5,992 bases of DNA from Lachnospiraceae bacterium (GTDB lineage: Bacteria > Bacillota > Clostridia > Lachnospirales > Lachnospiraceae): positions 4,029-10,020 of the forward strand of contig JAAVAG010000005.1 of the NCBI GenBank assembly GCA_014804185.1, written 5' to 3'. The notes beneath the pieces are model-generated. The model saw only the letters and a list, made by a program, of their open reading frames with translations, searched no databases and had not been told where the DNA came from. The position numbers were made by a program, and so were the translations under genes. Shown one piece after another: positions 1-5,992 of the stretch (the first letter of the stretch is position 1; every line of letters begins with the position of its first letter).

Positions 1-735
1 TCCCAGCTTCTGCAGGCGGAGGCCATCCGCAGCGCGGCAGAGCATTTCCGCAGATACAGAGGCCGCTGCATGGGAGCCGTGTACTGGCAGCTGAATGATA
101 TCTGGCCGGGAGCTTCCTGGGCTTCCATTGACTACTATGGGCGTTGGAAGGCGCTGCATTATTATGCCAGAAGATTCTTTGCGCCGGTGTTGCTTTCCTG
201 CGAGGAAGAGAGTATGATGACCCAGGAGAGAAATATCAATGCGGAGGATCCTTCTTTCCGGAAGTCCCTGCGGTTCAATGTGTCCAACGAGACCAGGCAG
301 ACGCAGAAAGCGGAGATCAGATGGCAGATCCGGAAAAATGACGGACGGATCCTGGGGCAGGAGAAAGAGTATCTGGAAGTGCCCGCACTTACGGCCTCCT
401 TTCTTCCGGTGCGGGAACTGCCCGGGCTGGATCCTTTTACAGAGTATGTGAGTTATGAACTTTACCTGGAGGGACAGTGGATTTCCGGAGGCAGCGTTAT
501 GTTTATTATGCCCAAGTATTTTGAGTTCCTGGAGCCGGGGCTGGAATACACCCTGGAGGGGGACGAGATTACCGTGTCTGCAAATACTTTTGCCAAATCG
601 GTGGAGATCAGCAACGAAAAGGATGACTTTATCCTTTCTGACAATTTCTTCGATCTTCACGGAGATAAGAGGACGGTAAAAATATTGTCGGGAGAGCCGA
701 AAGGGATAAGGGTGCGGAGTGTCTATGATATATGA
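1..735 (+). CDS. Beta-mannosidase (GH2), C-terminal part, 5' end outside window
   Basis: The frame is open from base 1 to the TGA at 733-735, giving the last 244 residues of a longer protein. Residues 25-54 hold the strongly conserved C-terminal strand and loop of the GH2 beta-mannosidase barrel: YWQLNDIWPG, then SWASIDYYGRWKALHYYA. These aromatic residues lie near the active site, but the two catalytic glutamates lie upstream of the window. The remainder, from about residue 62, is the beta-sandwich tail usual for this family (mannosidase Ig-like domains). The enzyme would remove non-reducing beta-linked mannose from short oligosaccharides. The ATG at 70 is internal, because conserved sequence continues in frame before it. 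The next gene starts inside the last codons of this one, so the two are probably co-transcribed and translationally coupled. A cytoplasmic location is likely from its family and its partner gene, but the N-terminus cannot be checked. Family assignment is firm; the exact substrate (mannan or N-glycan mannobiose) is inference. Confidence 0.93.
   Translation, partial: SQLLQAEAIRSAAEHFRRYRGRCMGAVYWQLNDIWPGASWASIDYYGRWKALHYYARRFFAPVLLSCEEESMMTQERNINAEDPSFRKSLRFNVSNETRQTQKAEIRWQIRKNDGRILGQEKEYLEVPALTASFLPVRELPGLDPFTEYVSYELYLEGQWISGGSVMFIMPKYFEFLEPGLEYTLEGDEITVSANTFAKSVEISNEKDDFILSDNFFDLHGDKRTVKILSGEPKGIRVRSVYDI
716..719 (+). promoter_or_regulatory. RBS deciding the start of the epimerase/SGNH fusion gene
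   Basis: GGAG lies 5 nt before the ATG at 725, inside the end of the beta-mannosidase gene. A GTG at 719, two codons upstream in the same frame, overlaps this GGAG and would have to rely on a weaker AAGGG at 708-712. I therefore prefer the ATG. The difference is only two residues. Confidence 0.5.
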
Positions 736-2869
736 AACAGAGCCGGGGATAAACCCGATAAAACTGGAAAATGAAAAGCTGCGGGTGATAATCCTTCCCC
801 ATATGGGGGGAAGGATTATTTCCCTTTTTCATAAGGAGAAGTCTTTTGAAGCGGCGGCGCAGCCGGGGGAAAGCGCGGGGAGTACGGAGGCAGGGACTTT
901 AGGAGAGAAGAGGAACTTTGCCCCATATGCTTATGGGATGGATGAGGCCTTTCCAAATATTGACGAGGAGGATTTTACCTGGAGAGGACATACAAGGCAT
1001 TATCCGGATCATGGGGAAATCTGGCAGGGGCTCTGCCGGATCCGTGAACAGGGAAAAAACTGTGTGGAACTGGTGTGGAGCAGTCCGGCTTTTGACTATT
1101 GTTATGAAAAGAAGCTGTGTCTGAAAGCAGATTCCCTGCACATTCATTACCGGATCACAAACCGGGGGAAAGAGGAACTGCCTGCTGTCTGGACCTGGCA
1201 TGGTCTGATGCGCTATGAGGAGGATATGGAGATTGTGCTGCCCCAAGGGGCGCAGCGGTTTCGGAATGTGCTGGACAGCTCTGTTTTGGGGAAAGAAGGG
1301 GATGTCTATCCGCTGAATAATGGAAACTATGATTTTACAAAGGTGCCCCGGGCGGAATCCCGCTGTGCGGTGAAATATTATGTGGAATCCCGGATTGCGG
1401 AGGGACGCTGCGGATTCTATTATCCTTCCGCGGGTATGAGCTGCATGCTGGAGTATGATGCGGATAAGCTTCCTTATCTGGGCGTATGGATTACAGCGGG
1501 AGGGTTTCAGGGAGATTATAACTGTGCGCTGGAGCCCGCAAACGGTTTTTATGACAGCGTCAGCAGGGCGGCGGGAAACGGAAAGCTGCCCATACTTGGA
1601 GCAGGTGAGAGTATGGAGTTTGAACTGGTGATTACCCTTGCAGATGCTTTATCTTCTCGAATAAGGGAAAGAAGTTTTCCCACATGGGGCAATGCCTTTC
1701 GCATAAACGACCAGTCCAGAACCCAATATCCTCTGACCCTGATTGTTCATGACACGGAGCACCTGGAACTGGTAACAGAGGCAGAGGGTATTTTCAGCGG
1801 AAAATATCCGCTGGGGTACGTGGGAACATCTCCCTGGCCGGGGGTGGTGACAAACAGTAAAACCATGCATTATACAGAGAGCCAGAACGGCAGGCTGTAT
1901 GATCTCCTGAGAGAACAGATGGAAATCGGCTGGGTGATTTACGGATTGTCCGGAGAAAAGGAAGAAGAAAGTGAACTGTCTGCCATGATCAGGGATATGA
2001 CGGAAAAATGTCCGGGGACAAAGCAGTTCTGGATGCGGAAAAAGGGAGAGCCCGTTTCGCACGGTATCAGCGATATTTTGACGAAATACGGAGTATTACC
2101 GATGGAATACGACAGTCAGGCAGAATTGGGTAAATGGCTGGAGAGGCTGACAGAGGAAATAGACAGAGCCAGGCCGCCGGTCCGGTTTGACCGGCTGGAC
2201 CGGGAAGATGCGGAATGGACCAATCTTTCTGTGACTTTGCCGGAGGAAGAGACGGACAACAGGATTCTATTGGCAGGGGATTCCATCAGCGCCGGATATG
2301 GGGATATGGTACAGAAGCTGATGCCCGGCTGGCATGTGGACAGGCTGAATACAAGCGAGGGCATTCATCACCCTAATTTCCTGCGCCTGCTGGAGATTGG
2401 GCTGGAGCGGTATCCCTACCGCATTGTTCATATCAATAACGGAATTCATCTGCATGGCCAGAGTGTGGAGCAGTATGGCTGGAATCTGTCGAGAGTATTT
2501 GAGGGAATCCGCAGGATTGCCCCCAAAGCCGAAATTATCTTTGCCACCACAACGCCTCTCAGCCGGAATCTGTCGGGAGATGAACTGGAGGAATTTCAGG
2601 CCGAACATTTTTCCATGGGGGACAGAGCGCCCCTTGCTTTGCATACAGAAAGCGGAGAATACTGGGTTACCGACGAGAAAGCGTCCGAAATCTACAGGAG
2701 ACTGAATGAAGAGGCCAAAAGAGTCTGCATGGCCCGGGAAATTCGGGTCAATGACCTTTACCGGCTTTGTGTGGATGAGAATCTGCAGAAATCAGACGGG
2801 GTACATTTTCAGGAGGAGGCTTACCAGAGGCTTGCCGCCAGGATCGCGGAGGTTCTGCAGGGACAGTGA
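725..2869 (+). CDS. Fusion protein: aldose-1-epimerase-like domain, unassigned middle, C-terminal SGNH/GDSL hydrolase
   Basis: About 714 residues, numbered from ATG 725 (GTG 719 adds two). Residues about 1-310 resemble the galactose mutarotase/aldose-1-epimerase beta-sandwich. HYPDHGEIW (H96) and WTWHG (H159) sit where the two active histidines are expected, and LEPANG (E270) where the catalytic glutamate is expected. A low-complexity insert lies at about 45-63. Residues about 316-476 are not recognised with confidence. Residues about 510-714 are an SGNH hydrolase: block I LLAGDSIS (nucleophile S520), NNGIH (571-575) at the block III position, and SDGVH (D691, H694) as the block V Asp/His. 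No signal peptide is seen, so the protein is probably cytoplasmic. Overlap with the beta-mannosidase suggests a carbohydrate esterase removing acetyl groups from imported manno-oligosaccharides. Intracellular mannan acetylesterases are known in gut Firmicutes, but the substrate here is inference. The epimerase-like part may be catalytic or a sugar-binding module. Confidence 0.88.
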   Translation: MIYETEPGINPIKLENEKLRVIILPHMGGRIISLFHKEKSFEAAAQPGESAGSTEAGTLGEKRNFAPYAYGMDEAFPNIDEEDFTWRGHTRHYPDHGEIWQGLCRIREQGKNCVELVWSSPAFDYCYEKKLCLKADSLHIHYRITNRGKEELPAVWTWHGLMRYEEDMEIVLPQGAQRFRNVLDSSVLGKEGDVYPLNNGNYDFTKVPRAESRCAVKYYVESRIAEGRCGFYYPSAGMSCMLEYDADKLPYLGVWITAGGFQGDYNCALEPANGFYDSVSRAAGNGKLPILGAGESMEFELVITLADALSSRIRERSFPTWGNAFRINDQSRTQYPLTLIVHDTEHLELVTEAEGIFSGKYPLGYVGTSPWPGVVTNSKTMHYTESQNGRLYDLLREQMEIGWVIYGLSGEKEEESELSAMIRDMTEKCPGTKQFWMRKKGEPVSHGISDILTKYGVLPMEYDSQAELGKWLERLTEEIDRARPPVRFDRLDREDAEWTNLSVTLPEEETDNRILLAGDSISAGYGDMVQKLMPGWHVDRLNTSEGIHHPNFLRLLEIGLERYPYRIVHINNGIHLHGQSVEQYGWNLSRVFEGIRRIAPKAEIIFATTTPLSRNLSGDELEEFQAEHFSMGDRAPLALHTESGEYWVTDEKASEIYRRLNEEAKRVCMAREIRVNDLYRLCVDENLQKSDGVHFQEEAYQRLAARIAEVLQGQ

Positions 2870-3567
2870 AATCAGATCTCAAATCCATCCTGTTTTTAGT
2901 TTTGTCCGGACTTTCAACGGGAGCATCCTGGATATGCTATTTTAAGGCACTGTCCATGGGAGATGTGAATAAAGTTGTGCCAATCGATAAATCCAGTACG
3001 ATCTTATCGATGCTTCTTGCTATGATCTTATTTGGCGAGACAGAGCATTTGGCGGTAAAGTTAGCCGGTACAGCGATTCTTGCCCTTGGAATTTTTCTTA
3101 TGATTGAAAAAAAAGAATCAGCGGTACAGACAAACCAGCGCAGCGGCTGGTTTGTCTATGCCGTCCTTTCTGCTGTATTTGCCTCCCTGACTTCCATTCT
3201 TGCCAAGGTGGGAATTGCAGGAGTGGAATCTAATCTTGGCACCGCAGTCCGAACGGGTGTTGTGCTTGTTATGGCGTGGTGTATTGTCTTTTTCAAAGGA
3301 AAGCATAAACAGTTAAAAAATATAGACAAAAGAGAATTGATCTACATATCTTTTTCAGGGCTGGCGACAGGGGCTTCCTGGCTGTGCTATTATTATGCAA
3401 TACAAAATGGCATTGTCAGTGTGGTTGTACCGGTTGATAAACTCAGCATTGTGATAACGGTATTGTTTTCCTATATTGCCTTTAAAGAAAAGCTGACAAA
3501 AAGAGGGTGTGTCGGACTTTGTCTGATGGTTGCCGGGACGCTTGCAATGGCGATATGGACAGCATAA
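2866..3567 (+). CDS. EamA/DMT-family transporter, N-terminally truncated
   Basis: 233 residues with a tandem EamA repeat. The signature SGLSTGASWICY...VVPIDKSS at 14-44 recurs as SGLATGASWLCY...VVPVDKLS at 164-194. The family consists of inner-membrane permeases, mostly of unknown substrate, normally about 290 residues with ten TM helices in two five-helix halves. Here the second repeat is complete (about 92-233, beginning WFVYAVLSAVFASLTSILAK). The first repeat starts only about a dozen residues before its signature, so the opening TM helices and roughly 60-70 residues are missing. About seven or eight hydrophobic segments remain. The GTG start overlaps the upstream TGA by 4 nt (GTGA), with AGGGA directly before it and GGAGG at 2848-2852, so translation by coupling is possible. 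No frame just upstream encodes the missing part. It may be a 5'-truncated, non-functional remnant rather than a working transporter. Base composition is clearly less GC-rich than the gene before it. Confidence 0.85.
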   Translation: MKSDLKSILFLVLSGLSTGASWICYFKALSMGDVNKVVPIDKSSTILSMLLAMILFGETEHLAVKLAGTAILALGIFLMIEKKESAVQTNQRSGWFVYAVLSAVFASLTSILAKVGIAGVESNLGTAVRTGVVLVMAWCIVFFKGKHKQLKNIDKRELIYISFSGLATGASWLCYYYAIQNGIVSVVVPVDKLSIVITVLFSYIAFKEKLTKRGCVGLCLMVAGTLAMAIWTA

Positions 3568-3609
3568 GGAGCAGGGCTGAGGAGGAAAGGATGGCACGTT
3601 CAGGGAGAT

Positions 3610-3631
3610 GGAGCTGTAAAGGCTCCTTTTT
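3610..3631 (+). terminator. Probable Rho-independent terminator after the EamA gene
   Basis: GGAGC (3610-3614) and GCTCC (3622-3626) form a 5-bp GC-rich stem around a 7-nt loop, followed by five T residues (3627-3631). It lies 43 nt past the EamA stop and just before the next promoter, the expected place to end the left transcription unit. The stem is short, so termination may be partial. Confidence 0.6.
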
Positions 3632-3636
3632 CATTG

Positions 3637-3665
3637 TTGACAAAACAACGTTATATATGTACAAT
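3637..3665 (+). promoter_or_regulatory. Near-consensus sigma-A promoter for the right-hand operon
   Basis: TTGACA (3637-3642) is a perfect -35 box. TACAAT (3660-3665) differs from the consensus -10 box at one base, and the spacer is exactly 17 nt (3643-3659). Transcription would start near 3671-3673, about 35 nt before the ATG at 3706. It stands directly after the terminator of the previous unit. A weak inverted repeat (GTTG/CAAC) overlaps the -35 box. Confidence 0.8.
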
Positions 3666-3690
3666 AATAGAGTGGTCTATAAAATAGAGT
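3666..3690 (+). repeat. 8-bp direct repeat AATAGAGT, candidate operator
   Basis: AATAGAGT occurs at 3666-3673 and again at 3683-3690, a 17-nt offset, filling the space between the -10 box and the RBS of the next gene. The position over the transcription start would suit repression, possibly by the winged-helix protein encoded in the same operon. Only the repeat is seen; binding is inference. Confidence 0.4.
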
Positions 3691-3705
3691 AAGGAGAGAC
3701 ATATT

Positions 3706-4368
3706 ATGAGTCAAAAAATTGCAGAAGCGCTTGAAGATGTTAATTTAATTAAAAAAGTGATTGATAAGACACAGAATGACTTTTCTAAAGTGTCCGACTT
3801 TTTTATTGGTATTGGAGCTGTTCAGATACTTACCTGTTTCTTGTACGCATTGATGTTTGGAATTATGAAAAGGATGGAAAATGTCAGTCTGGTAATATGG
3901 GGCCTTTTTAGAGGGATCAGCTTTGTGTCGGTTATAGGGTATTTTGTCGTTTACCTCATCTACCATAACAAATTGAAACAGTTTAAAAATGAATTGAGCA
4001 TGAGCCTGATCAATATCTGGGGGCTGCTGCTGGTCGGAGGAGAATTATTCCGTATATTTTTTCATATGGTCAGCTATGAAAAGGCAGGTAATGATCAGTA
4101 TATTCAGCCCCTTTTTCAATTCGTTTTTGTGATGATTGGATGTTTTGTTATGGGATTTGTTATTCAGGACAAATTGATACAGAGAGTTTCTTTCGTAATG
4201 GCATTTCTTTTTCTTATTTTTGCGGGGACTGGTTTGGAAGTAAGAGTAGCAGATTTTCACGGAAATGATGTGAAAATAAATGCCATTACTGTTTTTACAA
4301 CCGTTATTTTGTCAGTCGGCATGATTTTAATGGGACTTTATCCAAAAAAGAGAAAGGGAGAACAATAA
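3706..4368 (+). CDS. Six-TM integral membrane protein of unknown function
   Basis: 220 residues. The start is supported by AAGGAG at 3691-3696 with a 9-nt spacer. Residues 1-30 form a charged amphipathic, probably cytoplasmic helix. Six hydrophobic segments follow at about 32-54, 62-86, 98-120, 133-154, 158-177 and 191-211, ending in a basic KKRKGEQ tail. I recognise no catalytic motif, ATP-binding site or known transporter signature. It is the first gene of the operon under the 3637-3665 promoter, and its stop lies one base before the start of the winged-helix regulator. The two are therefore almost certainly co-expressed, perhaps as a membrane partner that senses a signal or holds the regulator. 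That role is inference from position alone. The DNA is markedly AT-rich compared with the left part of the window. Confidence 0.8.
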   Translation: MSQKIAEALEDVNLIKKVIDKTQNDFSKVSDFFIGIGAVQILTCFLYALMFGIMKRMENVSLVIWGLFRGISFVSVIGYFVVYLIYHNKLKQFKNELSMSLINIWGLLLVGGELFRIFFHMVSYEKAGNDQYIQPLFQFVFVMIGCFVMGFVIQDKLIQRVSFVMAFLFLIFAGTGLEVRVADFHGNDVKINAITVFTTVILSVGMILMGLYPKKRKGEQ

Positions 4369-4369
4369 G

Positions 4370-4663
4370 GTGGATCTTTTTTCAATACCGGAGGCGTTTA
4401 CCAATAAGCTCCGTCTTGCCATCATATCCGCTTTAGTTACGGGCGAGAAAAACTTTAAAGAACTTCAGAATCTTACGGATGCGACATCAGGCAATCTTGG
4501 GGCCCAGCTTGTAAAACTGGAAGAATGGGAATTTATAAACTGTAAAAAGGAGTTTATTAACAGAAAGCCACAAAGCACATATCAGCTTACGGAAAAGGGA
4601 TTATCAGAATTTAAAGGCTATGTAACATTATTGGAAAAAATTTTAAAAGGCGCAAGTGAATAG
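4370..4663 (+). CDS. Small winged-helix transcriptional regulator (HTH_34/MarR-ArsR-like fold)
   Basis: 97 residues, starting at GTG 4370 with GGGAG at 4356-4360 and a 9-nt spacer, one base after the upstream stop. The pattern is typical of single-domain winged-helix DNA-binding proteins. A first helix (KLRLAIISALVTG, about 13-25) is followed by a helix-turn-helix (about 28-52, NFKELQNLTDATSGNLG then QLVKLEEWEFI). A wing (about 55-71, CKKEFINRKPQSTYQLTEKG) and a C-terminal helix probably used for dimerisation complete the fold. Length matches proteins annotated as winged helix DNA-binding domain (HTH_34 type). There is no ligand-binding or receiver domain and no cysteine pair or metal-site pattern that I can see. 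It lies between a membrane protein and an ABC permease and probably regulates their own promoter. The target site is not proven; the direct repeat at 3666-3690 is a candidate. Confidence 0.87.
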   Translation: MDLFSIPEAFTNKLRLAIISALVTGEKNFKELQNLTDATSGNLGAQLVKLEEWEFINCKKEFINRKPQSTYQLTEKGLSEFKGYVTLLEKILKGASE

Positions 4664-4688
4664 CGGGTTGTTTTTGTTTATTGGAAGT

Positions 4689-4693
4689 GGAGG
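4689..4693 (+). promoter_or_regulatory. RBS deciding the start of the ABC permease
   Basis: GGAGG lies 6 nt before the ATG at 4700 and fixes the start of the permease, which runs past the window edge. The 36-nt gap after the regulator gene holds no terminator, so the permease belongs to the same operon. Confidence 0.75.
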
Positions 4694-4699
4694 AATAGT

Positions 4700-5992
4700 A
4701 TGTTATTCAAATTAATATACAAAAATATGAATTTGAAAGAGGCAAAAGTCTATTCTTTAAGTATTATTTTTTCGATTGTTCTTTGGGTGATTGTTTTATC
4801 TATATACCAAATCAATAAGCAATACCGCCTGGACGAAAAAGCAGGGGGAATTAATACGCTTTGCCTTTTTTTCTTTGCTGTGGCTGTTGTTATGTCGGTT
4901 CTTTTTTTGCTATATGCTACACGTTTTTTTGTAGAGTCAAAAAACAGGATGTATAGTATACTGCTTATGCTGGGGAGCGGCAGGAAAATTATTTTCCGCT
5001 TTTTCTCAGGGGAATTTTTCCTGATTTGTTTCTTTTCAACAGCTATTGGTATCCTGGTTGGAGGAATAGCCGTAGCCATGCTCCTTTTTATATTATTGAA
5101 GATGGGCTATTCGTCAGGGCCGCTGCTCCCTTCAAACATTATCTGGATAGTCGGTTCAATTGTCAAAACCTGTTTTGCCCTGGCTGTATTGGAGTATGTA
5201 ATCGCTTTTGTCTATTTTCGTAAGTGGGATTTAACGCAGATGCAGATGCGTGGGATAAAAAGGGAGAAAAAGCATGAAAGGACATGGATTATAGGCGGCT
5301 TGGGCTTCTGGTTGATTATTTATGCCATAAATCTTACAAAAAGTGAAGATATGTTAAGCCGTTTTATCAGCATGACGGTATGTTTATGCGGCATTTATAT
5401 TTTAATGTCATTTGGGGGCAGCCTTTTATTGAAACTTATAAAGGCATTTAAAGGCTATTATTTTAGGCACTTTCTTTCATTAAATGAATTTTACTGTAAA
5501 TTTTCAAGTAACTGTAGAATGCTGTTTATTATGGCTGTGCTGAATTTCCTTGTTTTATATTTTACAGGGGGAATGTTTATATCAGATGCCCCGGATGATG
5601 TGGACAGCACAGAGTACCCATATGGGTTTGTAGGAATTGTGGATAATGGCAGGACAGAGAATGCTGTAAAGGAAATATTAGGTGAGGATATAATGGAACT
5701 GCCGGCAGCAACAGGTTATATAAAAACAGAGGGAACGGCATACTCAAATAAGGAGTATATATGCATTTCTGACAAAAGCTATTCTGAATTAACTGGTAAA
5801 GAACTGATTCTTGATGATAATGAGGCTGTTATCATTAATGAAGCTACATCTAATGCTGATATGGCGGATGTAATTTATTTGATACAGGATGGAGAAGAAA
5901 GTGAATTTACTGTTTCCAGGATATGGGACGAAGTTGTGTTTGGGCTTGAGCAGCCATTGCCATTATATCAGTTTGCTGTTTTGCCAGAGAAA
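4700..5992 (+). CDS. FtsX/BceB-like ABC transporter permease, 3' end outside window
   Basis: Open from ATG 4700 to the right edge with no stop, giving 431 residues of a longer protein. Hydrophobic segments lie at about 18-36, 53-73, 104-132, 146-172, 195-211, 222-246 and 272-294. A soluble, mostly acidic region follows from about 295 to the edge. The stretch after the second helix, ESKNRMYSILLMLGSGRK at about 79-96 and then GEFFLICFF, is the usual FtsX-family cytoplasmic coupling segment that contacts the ATPase. Seven helices followed by a large extracellular domain matches BceB-type permeases, which have ten helices and their large outer domain between helices 7 and 8. Such proteins work with an ATPase in peptide-antibiotic sensing and resistance or envelope processes. 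The ATPase is not upstream, as it is in bceAB operons; it may lie downstream. FtsX-family assignment is firm; BceB likeness rests on topology only. Confidence 0.88.
   Translation, partial: MLFKLIYKNMNLKEAKVYSLSIIFSIVLWVIVLSIYQINKQYRLDEKAGGINTLCLFFFAVAVVMSVLFLLYATRFFVESKNRMYSILLMLGSGRKIIFRFFSGEFFLICFFSTAIGILVGGIAVAMLLFILLKMGYSSGPLLPSNIIWIVGSIVKTCFALAVLEYVIAFVYFRKWDLTQMQMRGIKREKKHERTWIIGGLGFWLIIYAINLTKSEDMLSRFISMTVCLCGIYILMSFGGSLLLKLIKAFKGYYFRHFLSLNEFYCKFSSNCRMLFIMAVLNFLVLYFTGGMFISDAPDDVDSTEYPYGFVGIVDNGRTENAVKEILGEDIMELPAATGYIKTEGTAYSNKEYICISDKSYSELTGKELILDDNEAVIINEATSNADMADVIYLIQDGEESEFTVSRIWDEVVFGLEQPLPLYQFAVLPEK

Noticed and set aside
70..735. ATG at 70 as the start of a separate 221-residue protein
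   Set aside because: The frame is open to base 1 and the upstream residues fit the beta-mannosidase barrel, so it is an internal methionine of a gene cut by the window edge.
1649..2062. 137-codon minus-strand open frame inside the fusion gene
   Set aside because: Antisense to a gene with clear domain motifs, and its translation shows no recognisable pattern.
2706..2945. Open frame crossing the esterase/EamA boundary, considered as the missing N-terminus of the transporter
   Set aside because: Its translation is rich in Arg and Pro with no membrane helices or EamA pattern; it is a shadow of the esterase gene.
3634..3665. Inverted repeats around the promoter (GTTG/CAAC, AACGTT, TGTACA)
   Set aside because: Arms of only three to four bases in AT-rich DNA; not enough to claim an operator.
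4750..5079. 109-codon minus-strand open frame
   Set aside because: It lies opposite the membrane segments of the ABC permease, and its Lys/Arg/Ile-rich translation is what antisense of hydrophobic AT-rich coding gives.
5026..5223. 65-codon plus-strand open frame
   Set aside because: Out-of-frame shadow inside the permease, which continues uninterrupted from 4700.

Overview
The window looks like an accessory stretch of a Gram-positive gut-type chromosome, most likely of Clostridia (Lachnospiraceae-like). The evidence is strong GGAGG-type ribosome binding sites, GTG starts, a cytoplasmic beta-mannosidase with an SGNH esterase, a Clostridia-style EamA transporter and a BceB-like ABC permease. 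This assignment is an inference from gene families and signals, not from a marker gene. All genes lie on the + strand. No rRNA, tRNA, CRISPR array or insertion sequence was seen.

Left block (1-2869, GC-rich): the C-terminal 244 residues of a GH2 beta-mannosidase, overlapped at its stop codon by a large fusion protein of about 714 residues. The fusion has an N-terminal aldose-1-epimerase (galactose mutarotase)-like domain, a central region I do not recognise, and a C-terminal SGNH/GDSL hydrolase. Together they fit intracellular processing of (acetylated) manno-oligosaccharides: deacetylation by the SGNH domain, possibly anomer or sugar handling by the epimerase-like domain, and removal of mannose by the GH2 enzyme.

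Middle (2866-3705): an EamA/DMT-family permease starts at a GTG overlapping the stop of the fusion gene. It lacks the first roughly 60-70 residues of its first EamA repeat, so the boundary looks like a deletion junction. A short hairpin with a T-run (3610-3631) probably ends this transcription unit.

Right block (3637-5992, AT-rich): a near-consensus sigma-A promoter (TTGACA, 17 nt, TACAAT) drives a second unit. It encodes a six-TM membrane protein of unknown function, a 97-residue winged-helix regulator one base downstream, and an FtsX/BceB-like ABC permease that runs off the right edge. No ATPase gene is seen upstream of the permease. An 8-bp direct repeat between the -10 box and the first RBS is a candidate operator. 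The likely picture is a self-regulated transport or envelope-stress module, independent of the mannan block.
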